From J134 sp964484045 (GTDB lineage: Bacteria > Pseudomonadota > Alphaproteobacteria > Sphingomonadales > Rhodothalassiaceae), in NCBI GenBank assembly GCA_964484045.1, contig CAZAEP010000001.1:1-64000 (forward strand): a stretch of 64,000 bases of DNA. The letters run 5' to 3'. The notes beneath the pieces are model-generated. The model did no database searches and was not told the origin of the DNA. It was given only the letters and a program-made list of their open reading frames with translations. A program made the translations under genes and the position numbers. This document shows, in pieces, positions 16,776 through 25,791 of this stretch. Each line of letters starts with the position of its first letter. Position 1 is the stretch's first letter.

Positions 16776-17758
16776 CCCGCGCGGCGCGGATCGCGGCCTT
16801 TCTCGACGCCGCCGGCTGGCAGGGAGCGGAGCGGCGGCCTCTGGCCGGAGACGCCTCCTTTCGCCGTTACGAGCGCCTTGTCAGGGGACGGCGGCGGGCG
16901 ATTCTCATGGACGCGCCGCCGGAGCGGGAAGACGTCCGGCCGTTTCTCGCGATCGACCGTCTGCTTCGCGCCTGGGGCTGTTCGGCCCCGCGCATCCTGG
17001 CGGCCGACGTCGATGCCGGACTCGTGCTTCTCGAGGACCTCGGCGACGAGAGCTTCACCCGGCGTCTCGCGCGCCGTCCCGCCGATGCACTGCCTCTCTA
17101 TTCGGCCGCCGTCGACCTCCTCGTCGCGCTGCACCGTCGGACGCCGCCGGCAAGCCTTCCCGCCTATGATCTCGCCGAGCTCATGCGGGAAGCGCGGCTC
17201 TTCGCCGAATGGTATCTGCCCGCGCTCCATCCCGGAGGCGACATCGCCGCCTTCACGGCGGCGCTGGAGAGCCGCTACCGGCCGCTTCTGCGCGAACTCG
17301 CCGGGGTCGAGTCCGTTCTCACCCTGCGCGACTATCATGCCGACAATCTTCACTGGCTGGCGCGCCGCCGCGGCCTCCGGCGGGTCGGTCTGCTCGACTT
17401 CCAGGACGCAGTCCGCGGCCATCCCGCCTATGATCTCGTGTCCCTGCTGCAGGACGCCCGTCGCGAGGTGCCGGTCGCGCTTGAAGAGGCCATGATCACG
17501 CGCTATCTCGAGCGGGCCGCCATTGCCGACCGGGCGGCCTTTCGCCGCGCCTATCATCTCCTCGGCATGCAGAGGGCGACCAAGGTGATCGGCATCTTCA
17601 CGCGTCTGCACCGGCGGGACCGCAAGCCGCGCTATCTCGCCTTCCTGCCGCGCGTCCGGGAGCATCTCGAACGCAATCTCGCCGCCGCGGAGCTGCGGGA
17701 GCTGGCAAGCTGGCTCGACGCGGTGGCACCTCCGGCGCTGCGCCGCGACGAAGAATGA
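16772..17758 (+). CDS. amgK: AmgK-like sugar kinase, APH family (328 aa)
   Basis: Aminoglycoside-phosphotransferase-fold kinase. By pairing with the next gene it is most likely the anomeric N-acetylmuramate/N-acetylglucosamine kinase of the MurU peptidoglycan recycling route, which bypasses de novo UDP-MurNAc synthesis. The catalytic loop is LRDYHADNLHWL and the metal loop LLDFQDAVRGHPAYDL; the N-lobe has LAGDASFRRYERL. The start at 16772 overlaps tsaE by 4 bp. Assignment to AmgK rests on context and fold; substrate specificity is not visible in the sequence. Confidence 0.85.
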   Translation: MTRAARIAAFLDAAGWQGAERRPLAGDASFRRYERLVRGRRRAILMDAPPEREDVRPFLAIDRLLRAWGCSAPRILAADVDAGLVLLEDLGDESFTRRLARRPADALPLYSAAVDLLVALHRRTPPASLPAYDLAELMREARLFAEWYLPALHPGGDIAAFTAALESRYRPLLRELAGVESVLTLRDYHADNLHWLARRRGLRRVGLLDFQDAVRGHPAYDLVSLLQDARREVPVALEEAMITRYLERAAIADRAAFRRAYHLLGMQRATKVIGIFTRLHRRDRKPRYLAFLPRVREHLERNLAAAELRELASWLDAVAPPALRRDEE

Positions 17759-17768
17759 AAGGCGTGCC

Positions 17769-18533
17769 ATGGCCTTGAACGACCATCGCTCCGGCACCGC
17801 GACGCGACCGCTCGACGGCGGCCCCGTTCGCCGCGCCATGATTCTCGCCGCGGGGCTCGGCACCCGCATGCGGCCGCTGACCGAGAGCCGCCCCAAGGCG
17901 CTCGTTCCGCTCGCCGGTCGGCCGCTCGTCGACCGCGTGCTCGATCACCTCGCACGGGCCGGCATCGAGCGCGTGGTGGTCAATGTCCATGCCCATGCCG
18001 ATCGGCTCATCGCGCATCTCGCGGCACGGGCGGAGGGCCCGGAGATCGTCATCTCGGACGAGCGGGCGCAACTGCTCGACACCGGCGGCGGCATCAGGCA
18101 CGCACTGCCGCTGCTGGGCAGGGACCCGGTCTTCGTCGTCAATGTCGATGCCGTCTGGTCCGACGGGCCGACGAACACCCTGGCGCGACTTGCCGCGCGC
18201 TGGGACCCGGCGACGATGGACGCGCTCATGCTGGTGGTGCCGACGAGCGCCGCGCGGGGCTATTCCGGCCGCGGCGACTTCCTCATGGACGCCATGGGGC
18301 GCCTCGAGCGCCGGGCGGAGCGCCGTCTCGCCCCCTTCGTCTTCAGCGGCATCCAGATCCTCGACCCTGAACTCGTGGCGGCGATCCCGGACCGGGTCTT
18401 CCCGCTCACCCGCGCCTGGCGGGGGGCGCTCGAACGGGGCCGGCTCTACGGCCTCGTTCATGACGGGCGCTGGGCCCATGTCGGCACGCCAGCGGCGGTG
18501 GAGCTGGTCGAGCGCGGCGGACTCGGGTCATGA
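17769..18533 (+). CDS. murU: N-acetylmuramate-1-phosphate uridylyltransferase-like nucleotidyltransferase (254 aa)
   Basis: NTP-transferase fold enzyme that would make UDP-MurNAc from MurNAc-1-phosphate and UTP in peptidoglycan recycling. The nucleotide-binding signature is GLGTRMRPLTESRPKAL. Then come VVVNVHAHAD, the metal-binding VVNVDAVW and WAHVGTP near the C-terminus. About 20 variable residues precede the core; MILAAG at residue 24 is an alternative start, but AAAGG lies 5 bp before the ATG at 17769. It is 10 bp after amgK, and its stop overlaps addB (ATGA). Confidence 0.88.
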   Translation: MALNDHRSGTATRPLDGGPVRRAMILAAGLGTRMRPLTESRPKALVPLAGRPLVDRVLDHLARAGIERVVVNVHAHADRLIAHLAARAEGPEIVISDERAQLLDTGGGIRHALPLLGRDPVFVVNVDAVWSDGPTNTLARLAARWDPATMDALMLVVPTSAARGYSGRGDFLMDAMGRLERRAERRLAPFVFSGIQILDPELVAAIPDRVFPLTRAWRGALERGRLYGLVHDGRWAHVGTPAAVELVERGGLGS

Positions 18534-21523
18534 CCATGCCCGCTCTTCGCGCCGCACCGCGGGTCTTCACGATTCCCTCGACGGTCTCCTTCGTCGATGC
18601 GCTCGCCGGCTCGCTTCTGCGCCGCGAGGCCGGCGATCCCCTCGCGCTCGGCCGGTATCGCATTCTGCTGCCCAATCGCCGCAGCCTGCGCCTTCTGCGC
18701 GAGGCCTTCCTGCGCGCGAGCGAGGGCCGGCCGCTTCTCCTGCCGCGCATGTCGGCGATCGGCGATGTCGACGAGGAGGAGCTGCTGCTCTTCGGCGCCC
18801 CCGAGGACGTGCTCGACCTGCCGCCGGCGATCTCCGGGCAACGACGCGTCTTTCTGCTGGCGCAACTCGTCCGCCGCCTGTCCGACCGGGCCGGGAGCCC
18901 GCATTCGCCGGCTGCCGCCCTGCGCCTCGCCCGCGAGCTCGCCCGGCTGATCGACGAGGTGCACACGGCGCGGGTCTCCTTCGATCGGCTGGCCGATCTC
19001 GCTCCCGATGCGCTTGCCGCGCACTGGCGGATGACCCTCGACTTCCTGCGCATCGTGACCGAGTCCTGGCCCGGGATCCTGGCCGCGGAAGGCGCGCTCG
19101 ACCCCGCCGACCGCCGCAACCGCCTGCTCGAGGCTCTGGCCCGGCGCTGGCGCGAGACGCCGCCGGCCGATCCGGTGATCGCCGCCGGCTCGACGGGCTC
19201 GGTTCCGGCCACCGCCGAGCTTCTCGGCGTCGTCGCCCGGCTGCCGCAAGGCGCGGTGATCCTGCCCGGTTTCGATCGCGACATCGACGACGAGAGCTGG
19301 CGGGCCCTCGACCCGGCACATCCGCAGTTCATGATGCGACAGCTTCTCGAGAACATCGGCGTCGCGCGGCACGAGGTCGCGCCCTGGCCCCTGCCGCCCT
19401 CATGGCAGGCGCTGTCCGAGAGGCGAGCCCCGCGGGCGCGACTCTTCGCCGAGGCTCTGCGCCCCGCGGCGACCATCGAAAGCTGGTCGCGCCTTCGTTT
19501 CGACGCCGGATCGGCCCTCGCCGGCGTCCGGCGCATCGACGCGCGAAGCCTGCCCGAAGAGGCGGGTGCGATCGCCCTTCTCCTGCGCGAGGCCCTCGAG
19601 ACGCCGGGCCGGACGGCCGCCCTCGTGACGCCGGACCGGACCCTTGCCCGGCTGGTGCAGAGCGAGCTCGGACGCTGGGGAATCGCCATCGACGACTCGG
19701 CCGGCACGCCCGCCGCCGCCTCGCCGACGGGAAGCTTTCTGCGCCTGCTCGTCCGCACCGTCGCCGAGGGCTTCGCGCCGGTCGGGCTCATGGCCCTGAT
19801 GAAGCACCCCCTGGCGGCGGCCGGTCGGCCGACGGGCGCGCCGGGGCGGCTGGCGCGCCGGCTCGACCGCTTCGGCGGCAGGGACGGCTACGCCCTGCGC
19901 GGTCCGGCCCCGGCGCCGGGTTCGCAAGCGGTGGTTCGGGCGCTGGAGAAGGCCGGTGTGCCGAAGGCGTGGCTGCGCGAACTGGAGAATTTCCTGGCGC
20001 TTCTCTCGCCGCTGGAGACGGCCCTGCGCGAACGCGAGAAGATGCCTCTCGAGACGCTGCTTGCGCGCCATCTCGACACCGCCGAAGCGCTTGCGGCGAC
20101 GGCCGACGACGCGGGGGGCGAGCGGCTCTGGCACGGCGAGGCGGGCGAGGCGCTGGCCCTGCATCTTGCCGATGCGATGGCCGAGGCCGCGGACTTCGGA
20201 CCGGTCGAGACGGCGGCCTATCCCGCGCTTTTCGATGCCCTTCTCGAGCCGCTCGTGGTGCGGCCGCGTTACGGCCGGCACCCGCGGCTGGCCATCCTCG
20301 GCACGCTCGAGGCGCGGCTTTTTCATGCCGATCTGATGGTGCTGGGCGGCCTCAATGAGGGCACCTGGCCGCCGGCGCCGGCTCATGACCCCTGGATGAG
20401 TCGCGCCATGCGCGCGGCCTTCGGGCTGCCCCCGACGGCCCGCCGCAGCGGACAGGCGGCCCATGACTTTCTCGCCGCCGCCGGGGCGCCGGAGGTGGTG
20501 ATCACCCGTTCCGGCAAACGCGACGGCACGCCCACGGTGCCGAGCCGCTGGCTCAGCCGCCTCGACGCGCTCACCGGCCGCGCCATTCCGCGCGCCGAGG
20601 ACGTGCTCCGCATCCATCGCCGGATCGACCGTCCGGATCGGGTCGAACCCCTGCCGCCCCCACGGCCGACCCCGCCGGTCGAGGCGCGACCGAAGGCACT
20701 GTCCGTGACCCAGGTGGAAACCTGGATACGCGACCCCTATGCGATCTATGCGCGCCATATTCTCGGCCTCGTGCCGCTCGACCCGCTCGAGGACGACCCC
20801 GGGGCGCTCCGACGCGGCACCGTGCTCCACGACGCCCTCGATCGATTCCTCAGGGAGCGTCCACCGCACGAGGACCGGGAGGCCGCCCATGCGCGCCTGC
20901 TCGCATGCGGCCGTGCGGCCTTCGGGGCGCTTCTCGAGCGTCCCGCCGTGCGCGCCTTCTGGTGGCCGCGCTTCGAGGCCATCGCCGAGGCCTTTCTCGA
21001 TCTCGAAGCCGCGCGCGAGGCGGAATACGAGACGCTCGCCACCGAGGTGCGTGGAAAACTGACGCTCGGCACGCCGGTGCCCTTCACGCTCACCGCCAAG
21101 GCCGACCGCATCGATCGCCGGCACGGCGACGGCGCGCTCGAGATCATCGACTACAAGACCGGCGCGCCGCCGACGAAGAAGCGCATCGAGGCCGGCTTCG
21201 CGCCGCAATTGCCGCTCGAAGGCTGGATGGCCGAGGCCGGCGCCTTCACCGGCATCCCCGCGGGCGATGTCGGCACCCTCGTGTTCTGGCACCTGAAGGG
21301 CACGCGCGTGCCGATCGAGATCAGGATGGTGAAGGAGGTCGAGAAGCAGATCGCCGCCGCCCGCGAGGGGCTCATGCGCCTCGTCGCCTGCTTCGCCCGC
21401 GAAGACACGCCCTATCTCTCCAATCCGCGACCCCGCGAGGCCGGCTGGGGAGACTACGACCATCTCGCCCGGGTCGAGGAGTGGACCCGCTTGCCGCGGC
21501 TGCCCGAGGAGAGCGGGTCATGA
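18530..21523 (+). CDS. addB: Double-strand break repair protein AddB (997 aa)
   Basis: Subunit of the AddAB helicase-nuclease that processes DNA double-strand ends for RecA-dependent recombination. The alphaproteobacterial AddB pattern is clear: early PNRRSLRLLREAFLR and LLPRMSAIGDVDEEELLLFG, later LGGLNEGTWPPAPAHDPWMS. A C-terminal PD-(D/E)xK nuclease follows with EIIDYKTGAPPTKKRIEAG and the downstream Gln/Tyr-region QLPLEGWMAE. It overlaps murU by 4 bp and addA by 4 bp, so it sits inside a tightly coupled operon. Confidence 0.95.
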   Translation: MTMPALRAAPRVFTIPSTVSFVDALAGSLLRREAGDPLALGRYRILLPNRRSLRLLREAFLRASEGRPLLLPRMSAIGDVDEEELLLFGAPEDVLDLPPAISGQRRVFLLAQLVRRLSDRAGSPHSPAAALRLARELARLIDEVHTARVSFDRLADLAPDALAAHWRMTLDFLRIVTESWPGILAAEGALDPADRRNRLLEALARRWRETPPADPVIAAGSTGSVPATAELLGVVARLPQGAVILPGFDRDIDDESWRALDPAHPQFMMRQLLENIGVARHEVAPWPLPPSWQALSERRAPRARLFAEALRPAATIESWSRLRFDAGSALAGVRRIDARSLPEEAGAIALLLREALETPGRTAALVTPDRTLARLVQSELGRWGIAIDDSAGTPAAASPTGSFLRLLVRTVAEGFAPVGLMALMKHPLAAAGRPTGAPGRLARRLDRFGGRDGYALRGPAPAPGSQAVVRALEKAGVPKAWLRELENFLALLSPLETALREREKMPLETLLARHLDTAEALAATADDAGGERLWHGEAGEALALHLADAMAEAADFGPVETAAYPALFDALLEPLVVRPRYGRHPRLAILGTLEARLFHADLMVLGGLNEGTWPPAPAHDPWMSRAMRAAFGLPPTARRSGQAAHDFLAAAGAPEVVITRSGKRDGTPTVPSRWLSRLDALTGRAIPRAEDVLRIHRRIDRPDRVEPLPPPRPTPPVEARPKALSVTQVETWIRDPYAIYARHILGLVPLDPLEDDPGALRRGTVLHDALDRFLRERPPHEDREAAHARLLACGRAAFGALLERPAVRAFWWPRFEAIAEAFLDLEAAREAEYETLATEVRGKLTLGTPVPFTLTAKADRIDRRHGDGALEIIDYKTGAPPTKKRIEAGFAPQLPLEGWMAEAGAFTGIPAGDVGTLVFWHLKGTRVPIEIRMVKEVEKQIAAAREGLMRLVACFAREDTPYLSNPRPREAGWGDYDHLARVEEWTRLPRLPEESGS

Positions 21524-24500
21524 GCGGGAAACGCCTCACCCCGCCGCAGATCGCGGCCAGCGACCCCGGGGCCAGCGTCTGGGTCACGGCCTCGGCGGGG
21601 ACCGGCAAGACGCATGTCCTGACCGCGCGCCTGTTGCGCCTGATGCTTGCCGGCGTGCCGCCCGAGAACCTCCTGTGCCTCACCTTCACGAGGGCCGCGG
21701 CGGCGGAGATGGCGAACCGCCTGCGCGAGACGCTGGGCCGCTGGACGCAGGCCGGCGACCGGGCGCTCGACGCCGACATCCACGCCACCTGCGGCATCCG
21801 CGCCGACGAGGCGATCCGCACCCGCGCCCGGCGGCTCTTCGCGCAGGTCCTCGATCTCGAGGACGGCATGCACATCGACACCATCCACGCCTTCTGTCAG
21901 GCGCTGCTCGCCCGCTTTCCGCTCGAAGCCGGGCTCGCCCCGCAATTCGAGGTCATCGACGAGCGGCAGGCCGCGGACCTCCTCGCCGCCGCCCGGGATC
22001 AGGTGCTCGTCGATCCCGCCCATCGGCGCGCATTGGGTCTTGTCGCCCGCGAAGTGAACGAGGAGGGCTTCGCCAGACTCACTGCCGCCCTGATCGCCGC
22101 CCGGCGACAGCTCGCCGCGCTCTTTCGCACCTGGTCCGGGGCCGACGGCGTGGCCCGGGCGGTGCGCCGGGCGCTCGGGCTCGGGGCGGACGAGGATGCC
22201 GCCTCGATCATCGCCGCCGCCTGCGCGGACGCGCCGGTCGAGGACCTTGCCCGCCTCGCGGCCGTCTTTGCCGCGCACGGCAGGACGGACGAGCAGCGCG
22301 TCGCGCCGCATCTCCACGCTTTCTGCACCGCGGAACCGGCGGCACGAGCGGTGCTCTGGACCGACTATTGCCGGGCCTTTCTCACCGGCAAGGGCGAGCC
22401 GCGCAAGACCGGCGCGCGCTATCCCACGAAGGAGGTCCGGTCGGCCTGGCCGCAGGCGGTCGAGGTGGTGGAGGCCGAGATCGCCCGCGTGGCGGCCATC
22501 GAGGAGCGCCTGCGCCTTCTGCGCGCCGCCGAGCTCACGGCGGCGGCGATGCGCATCGGCGAGGCGATCCTGCATGCTTATGAGAGGGCGAAGGCGCAGG
22601 CCGGCGCGCTCGATTATGACGACCTCATCGCACGCACGGAATGCCTGCTCGGACGGCCGGATATCGCGCCTTGGATCCTCTACAAGCTCGATCACCGCAT
22701 CGACCATGTGCTGGTCGACGAGGCGCAGGACACCAACCGCGCGCAGTGGCGCATCATCGAGGACCTGACGGCGGAATTCTTCGCCGGCGAAGGCGCGCGC
22801 GACAAGGTGCGCTCGGTGTTTGCGGTGGGTGACGTCAAGCAGTCGATCTTCGCCTTCCAAGGCGCCGATCCGCGCGCCTTCGTCGCCGCCCGCGAACGTG
22901 TCGCCGAACGCGCCGGGGCGGCCGCATGCGTCTTCCGGGAGGTCGCGCTCGACCGCTCGTTCCGCTCCACGCGCGCCGTGCTCGCGCTTGTCGACATGGT
23001 CTTCGCCGATGCCGACGCGGCGCGCGGTCTCGATCTCGATCCGGGGCGGATCCGTCATGTCGCCGAGCGTGCGGCGGACGGCGGTCTGGTCGAGCTCTGG
23101 CCGGTCGAGGAGCCGCCACCGAAAAAAGAGCGCGCGCCCTGGGAGCCGCCGCTCGAGCAGGAGCCCGCGGACAGCGCCGAGGCGCGCCTTGCAAAGCGCA
23201 TCGCGCTGCGCATCGACGCCATGCTGCGCGCGCCCGAGACGCTGCTCTCGGAAGGCCGCCCCGTCCGTCCCGGCGACATCATGGTGCTGGTGCGCCGGCG
23301 CACCGCTTTCGTGACCTGCCTCGTCAAGGCGCTCAAATCGCTCGGCGTGCCGGTGGCGGGCGCCGACCGCATGCGCGTCACCGAGCAGCTCGCGGTCAGG
23401 GACCTCGTCGCGCTCGCCGCCTTCACGCTCCTGCCCGAGGACGATCTCACCCTTGCAAGCGTGCTCAGGAGTCCGCTTGTCGGGATCGGCGAAGAGGCGC
23501 TCTTTGCGCTCGCGCACGATCGCGGCAGCCGAAGCCTGTGGTCGGTTCTCGAGGAAACCGGGGCGCACGCCGGGACGGTGGCCTTCCTGTCGCGCTGCCG
23601 CGCCGACGCCGCGACCCTGCGGCCCTTCGAGTTCTTCGCCCGCGTGCTCAATGAATATGGCGGCCGGCGCAAGCTGATCGAGCGCCTGGGCACCGAGATC
23701 ATCGACCCCGTCGACGAATTTCTGCACCTCGCACGCGACTACGAAGCCGATCATCCGCCGTCGCTGCAGGGCTTTCTCCATTGGGTCGCGCGCGGCGGCG
23801 CCGAGGTCAGGCGCGACCCCGAACAGGGGCAGGACGAGGTTCGCATTCTCACCATCCACGGCGCCAAGGGGCTCGAGGCGCCGATCGTCTTCCTTCCCGA
23901 CTGCTGCAGCGTGCCGCAGGACGATACACGACTCCTTGCCCTGACACCGCCCCCGGGCGCGCCGCCGGAGCCGCCGCTTCTGGTGTGGCCGGGCAACAGC
24001 AGGGCGAACGAGGTCGGCCCGCTGGCGCCGGCTCGCAGGGACCGCGATGCCGCCTGCGACGCCGAATACCGGCGCCTCCTCTATGTCGCCCTGACGCGCG
24101 CGCGCGATCGCCTCTATATCGCCGGCTGGAAGACGCAGCGGCGGGGCGGCGCGCGGACCTGGTACGACATGATCGCCGCCGGCTTCGATCGCCTCGAGGG
24201 CGTGGAGGAGATCGCGGACGCCGGCGGGCGGACGCTGCGTCGCTTCGAGGTGCCGCAACGGATTCCGCCGCGGCGTCCGGGCGCGGCGCCCGAACCCCTC
24301 GCGCCGCCCGCAATTCCCGAATGGGTGCATCGCCCCGCGCCGGACGAGCCGACGCCGCCGAGGCCGCTCGCCCCCTCGCGCCCCGAGGAGGCGGAACCGG
24401 CACCGTTGTCCCCGCAGCAGGGCGGCGGCGCACGCTTTCGCCGCGGCCTTCTTGTCCACCGCCTGCTCGAGCTTCTGCCGCAACTTCCCGAAACGGCACG

Positions 24501-24939
24501 GGAGCGCGCGGCCCGACATTTCCTGAAGCAGGCCGGCGGGCTCGACGCCGCGGAGATCGATTGCTTGTGGGAGAAGGTGGCGGGCGTGCTCGGCGATCCC
24601 GCATTCGGCGCCCTGTTCGCGCCCTCCGGCATGGCCGAGGTGCCGCTTGCGGGTGTCGTCGGCGGGCGTCCGGTCAGCGGTCGGGTCGACCGGCTCGCGG
24701 TCGCGGCGGATCGCGTTCTGGTCGTCGACTACAAGACGCACCGCCGGCCGCCGGCCCGCATCGCGGACGTGCCGTCGCTCTATCTGCGGCAGATGGCCGC
24801 CTATCGCGCCCTGCTCGCCGGCATTTTCCCCGGCCGTCGGATCGCGTGCGCGCTCTTGTGGACCGAGGGACCGCATCTCATGGGACTGCCCGACGAGCTG
24901 CTGACGGCCCACGATCCCGAAGGCGTGTGCACGCCTTGA
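21520..24939 (+). CDS. addA: Double-strand break repair helicase AddA (1139 aa)
   Basis: UvrD-family superfamily 1 helicase fused to a C-terminal RecB-type nuclease, the motor subunit of AddAB. Motif I is TASAGTGKTHVL (residues about 24-35), motif Ia LCLTFTRAAAAEM, motif II VDEAQDTNRAQW, motif III VGDVKQSIFAFQGA, motif V ILTIHGAKGLEAP and motif VI YVALTRARDRLYIAG. The nuclease motif is VLVVDYKTHRRPP at about residue 1070. The ATG at 21520 overlaps the addB stop; the frame is open upstream but only as a shadow of addB. Confidence 0.96.
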   Translation: MSGKRLTPPQIAASDPGASVWVTASAGTGKTHVLTARLLRLMLAGVPPENLLCLTFTRAAAAEMANRLRETLGRWTQAGDRALDADIHATCGIRADEAIRTRARRLFAQVLDLEDGMHIDTIHAFCQALLARFPLEAGLAPQFEVIDERQAADLLAAARDQVLVDPAHRRALGLVAREVNEEGFARLTAALIAARRQLAALFRTWSGADGVARAVRRALGLGADEDAASIIAAACADAPVEDLARLAAVFAAHGRTDEQRVAPHLHAFCTAEPAARAVLWTDYCRAFLTGKGEPRKTGARYPTKEVRSAWPQAVEVVEAEIARVAAIEERLRLLRAAELTAAAMRIGEAILHAYERAKAQAGALDYDDLIARTECLLGRPDIAPWILYKLDHRIDHVLVDEAQDTNRAQWRIIEDLTAEFFAGEGARDKVRSVFAVGDVKQSIFAFQGADPRAFVAARERVAERAGAAACVFREVALDRSFRSTRAVLALVDMVFADADAARGLDLDPGRIRHVAERAADGGLVELWPVEEPPPKKERAPWEPPLEQEPADSAEARLAKRIALRIDAMLRAPETLLSEGRPVRPGDIMVLVRRRTAFVTCLVKALKSLGVPVAGADRMRVTEQLAVRDLVALAAFTLLPEDDLTLASVLRSPLVGIGEEALFALAHDRGSRSLWSVLEETGAHAGTVAFLSRCRADAATLRPFEFFARVLNEYGGRRKLIERLGTEIIDPVDEFLHLARDYEADHPPSLQGFLHWVARGGAEVRRDPEQGQDEVRILTIHGAKGLEAPIVFLPDCCSVPQDDTRLLALTPPPGAPPEPPLLVWPGNSRANEVGPLAPARRDRDAACDAEYRRLLYVALTRARDRLYIAGWKTQRRGGARTWYDMIAAGFDRLEGVEEIADAGGRTLRRFEVPQRIPPRRPGAAPEPLAPPAIPEWVHRPAPDEPTPPRPLAPSRPEEAEPAPLSPQQGGGARFRRGLLVHRLLELLPQLPETARERAARHFLKQAGGLDAAEIDCLWEKVAGVLGDPAFGALFAPSGMAEVPLAGVVGGRPVSGRVDRLAVAADRVLVVDYKTHRRPPARIADVPSLYLRQMAAYRALLAGIFPGRRIACALLWTEGPHLMGLPDELLTAHDPEGVCTP

Positions 24940-24964
24940 CCCCCGGGGATCGGCTTCCTACCTT
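24936..24964 (+). promoter_or_regulatory. Candidate sigma-70 promoter of trxA
   Basis: TTGACC (24936-24941), exactly 17 bp of spacer, then TACCTT (24959-24964), about 50 bp before the trxA start. It overlaps the addA stop codon, so trxA can be transcribed apart from the addA operon. Confidence 0.45.
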
Positions 24965-25013
24965 AGCCCGGCATCTCGCGGACCCGATCCCCAAATGAAA
25001 AACGGAGTGGCGC

Positions 25014-25334
25014 ATGGCGACGATCAAGGTGACCGACGGCAATTTCGAGACCGACGTCCTCAAGTCGGACAAACCGGTGCTGGTGGACTTCTGGGCCGAG
25101 TGGTGCGGCCCCTGCCGCATGATCGCGCCGGCGCTCGAGGAGATTTCGAACGAGCGGGACGATATCGTCGTCGCCAAGCTCGATATCGACAGCAATCCCG
25201 AGGCGCCGACCCGCTACGGCGTGCGCGGCATTCCCACCATGATCCTGTTCAGGGACGGGCGGCCCGCGGCGACCAAGGTCGGCGCGCTCCCCAAGCAGCA
25301 GATCAAGGCCTGGATCGACGCCGCACTCGGCTGA
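25014..25334 (+). CDS. trxA: Thioredoxin (106 aa)
   Basis: Small cytosolic disulfide reductase. The redox site is WAEWCGPCRMIAP; the cis-Pro loop is RGIPTMILF and the core VDFWAEW. No signal peptide. The addA-trxA order is usual in alphaproteobacteria. Thioredoxin is also the likely reductant for the APS-type reductase CysH at the left end of the window (inference from family knowledge). Confidence 0.97.
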   Translation: MATIKVTDGNFETDVLKSDKPVLVDFWAEWCGPCRMIAPALEEISNERDDIVVAKLDIDSNPEAPTRYGVRGIPTMILFRDGRPAATKVGALPKQQIKAWIDAALG

Positions 25335-25361
25335 GCGCCGCGCCGCCGGACGGCGCCCTCC

Positions 25362-25781
25362 TCAGTGCTTGCCCGGCGCGAGCGGCACCCCCCGTCGCTC
25401 ATGGTGGATATAGGCCTCGAGCGCGATCATCGTCGGATCGTCGAGCGCCAGCGGCGTGCCTTCGAGCGGATTGCGGATGCACCAGTTGATCATCTCGCCG
25501 AGAACCGCCACCCGGCCCAGTTGCTGCTGGAACTTGGGATAGGTCTCGGGGTGCGTGTTCGAGGCGTTGGGGTGGCACTGGGCGCAGACGACGCCGTTCC
25601 TGCTGCCGCCCAGCGTCGGATCGGTGAAGGCGGCGCGGCCGGCGGCGACCACGCTCATATAGGCGGCCCGCCACTCCGCGAGCTGCTTCTGCGTGAATTC
25701 GTCCGCCCGGGCCGGCGTGCCCGATGAGAAGAGCAGCAGCAGCGCGACGGCGGCGGCGAGGGGTGATGTCAGGCGGGTCAT
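25362..25781 (-). CDS. Exported monohaem cytochrome c (139 aa)
   Basis: Signal peptide (residues 1-26, ending ARADEF) followed by one haem c motif, CAQCH (C66-H70). The C-terminal half, YPKFQQQLGR, INWCIRNPLEGTPL and ALEAYIHHERRG, resembles the SoxA/thiosulfate dehydrogenase (TsdA) type of cytochrome. It includes the extra Cys101 in the position of NWC in that group. It is the last gene of a three-gene unit with a metallophosphoesterase (10-bp gap) and a di-haem peroxidase. It probably carries electrons to or from the peroxidase in the periplasm; the true partner is unknown. Confidence 0.88.
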   Translation of the reverse strand: MTRLTSPLAAAVALLLLFSSGTPARADEFTQKQLAEWRAAYMSVVAAGRAAFTDPTLGGSRNGVVCAQCHPNASNTHPETYPKFQQQLGRVAVLGEMINWCIRNPLEGTPLALDDPTMIALEAYIHHERRGVPLAPGKH

Positions 25782-25791
25782 CCTCGGGCTC

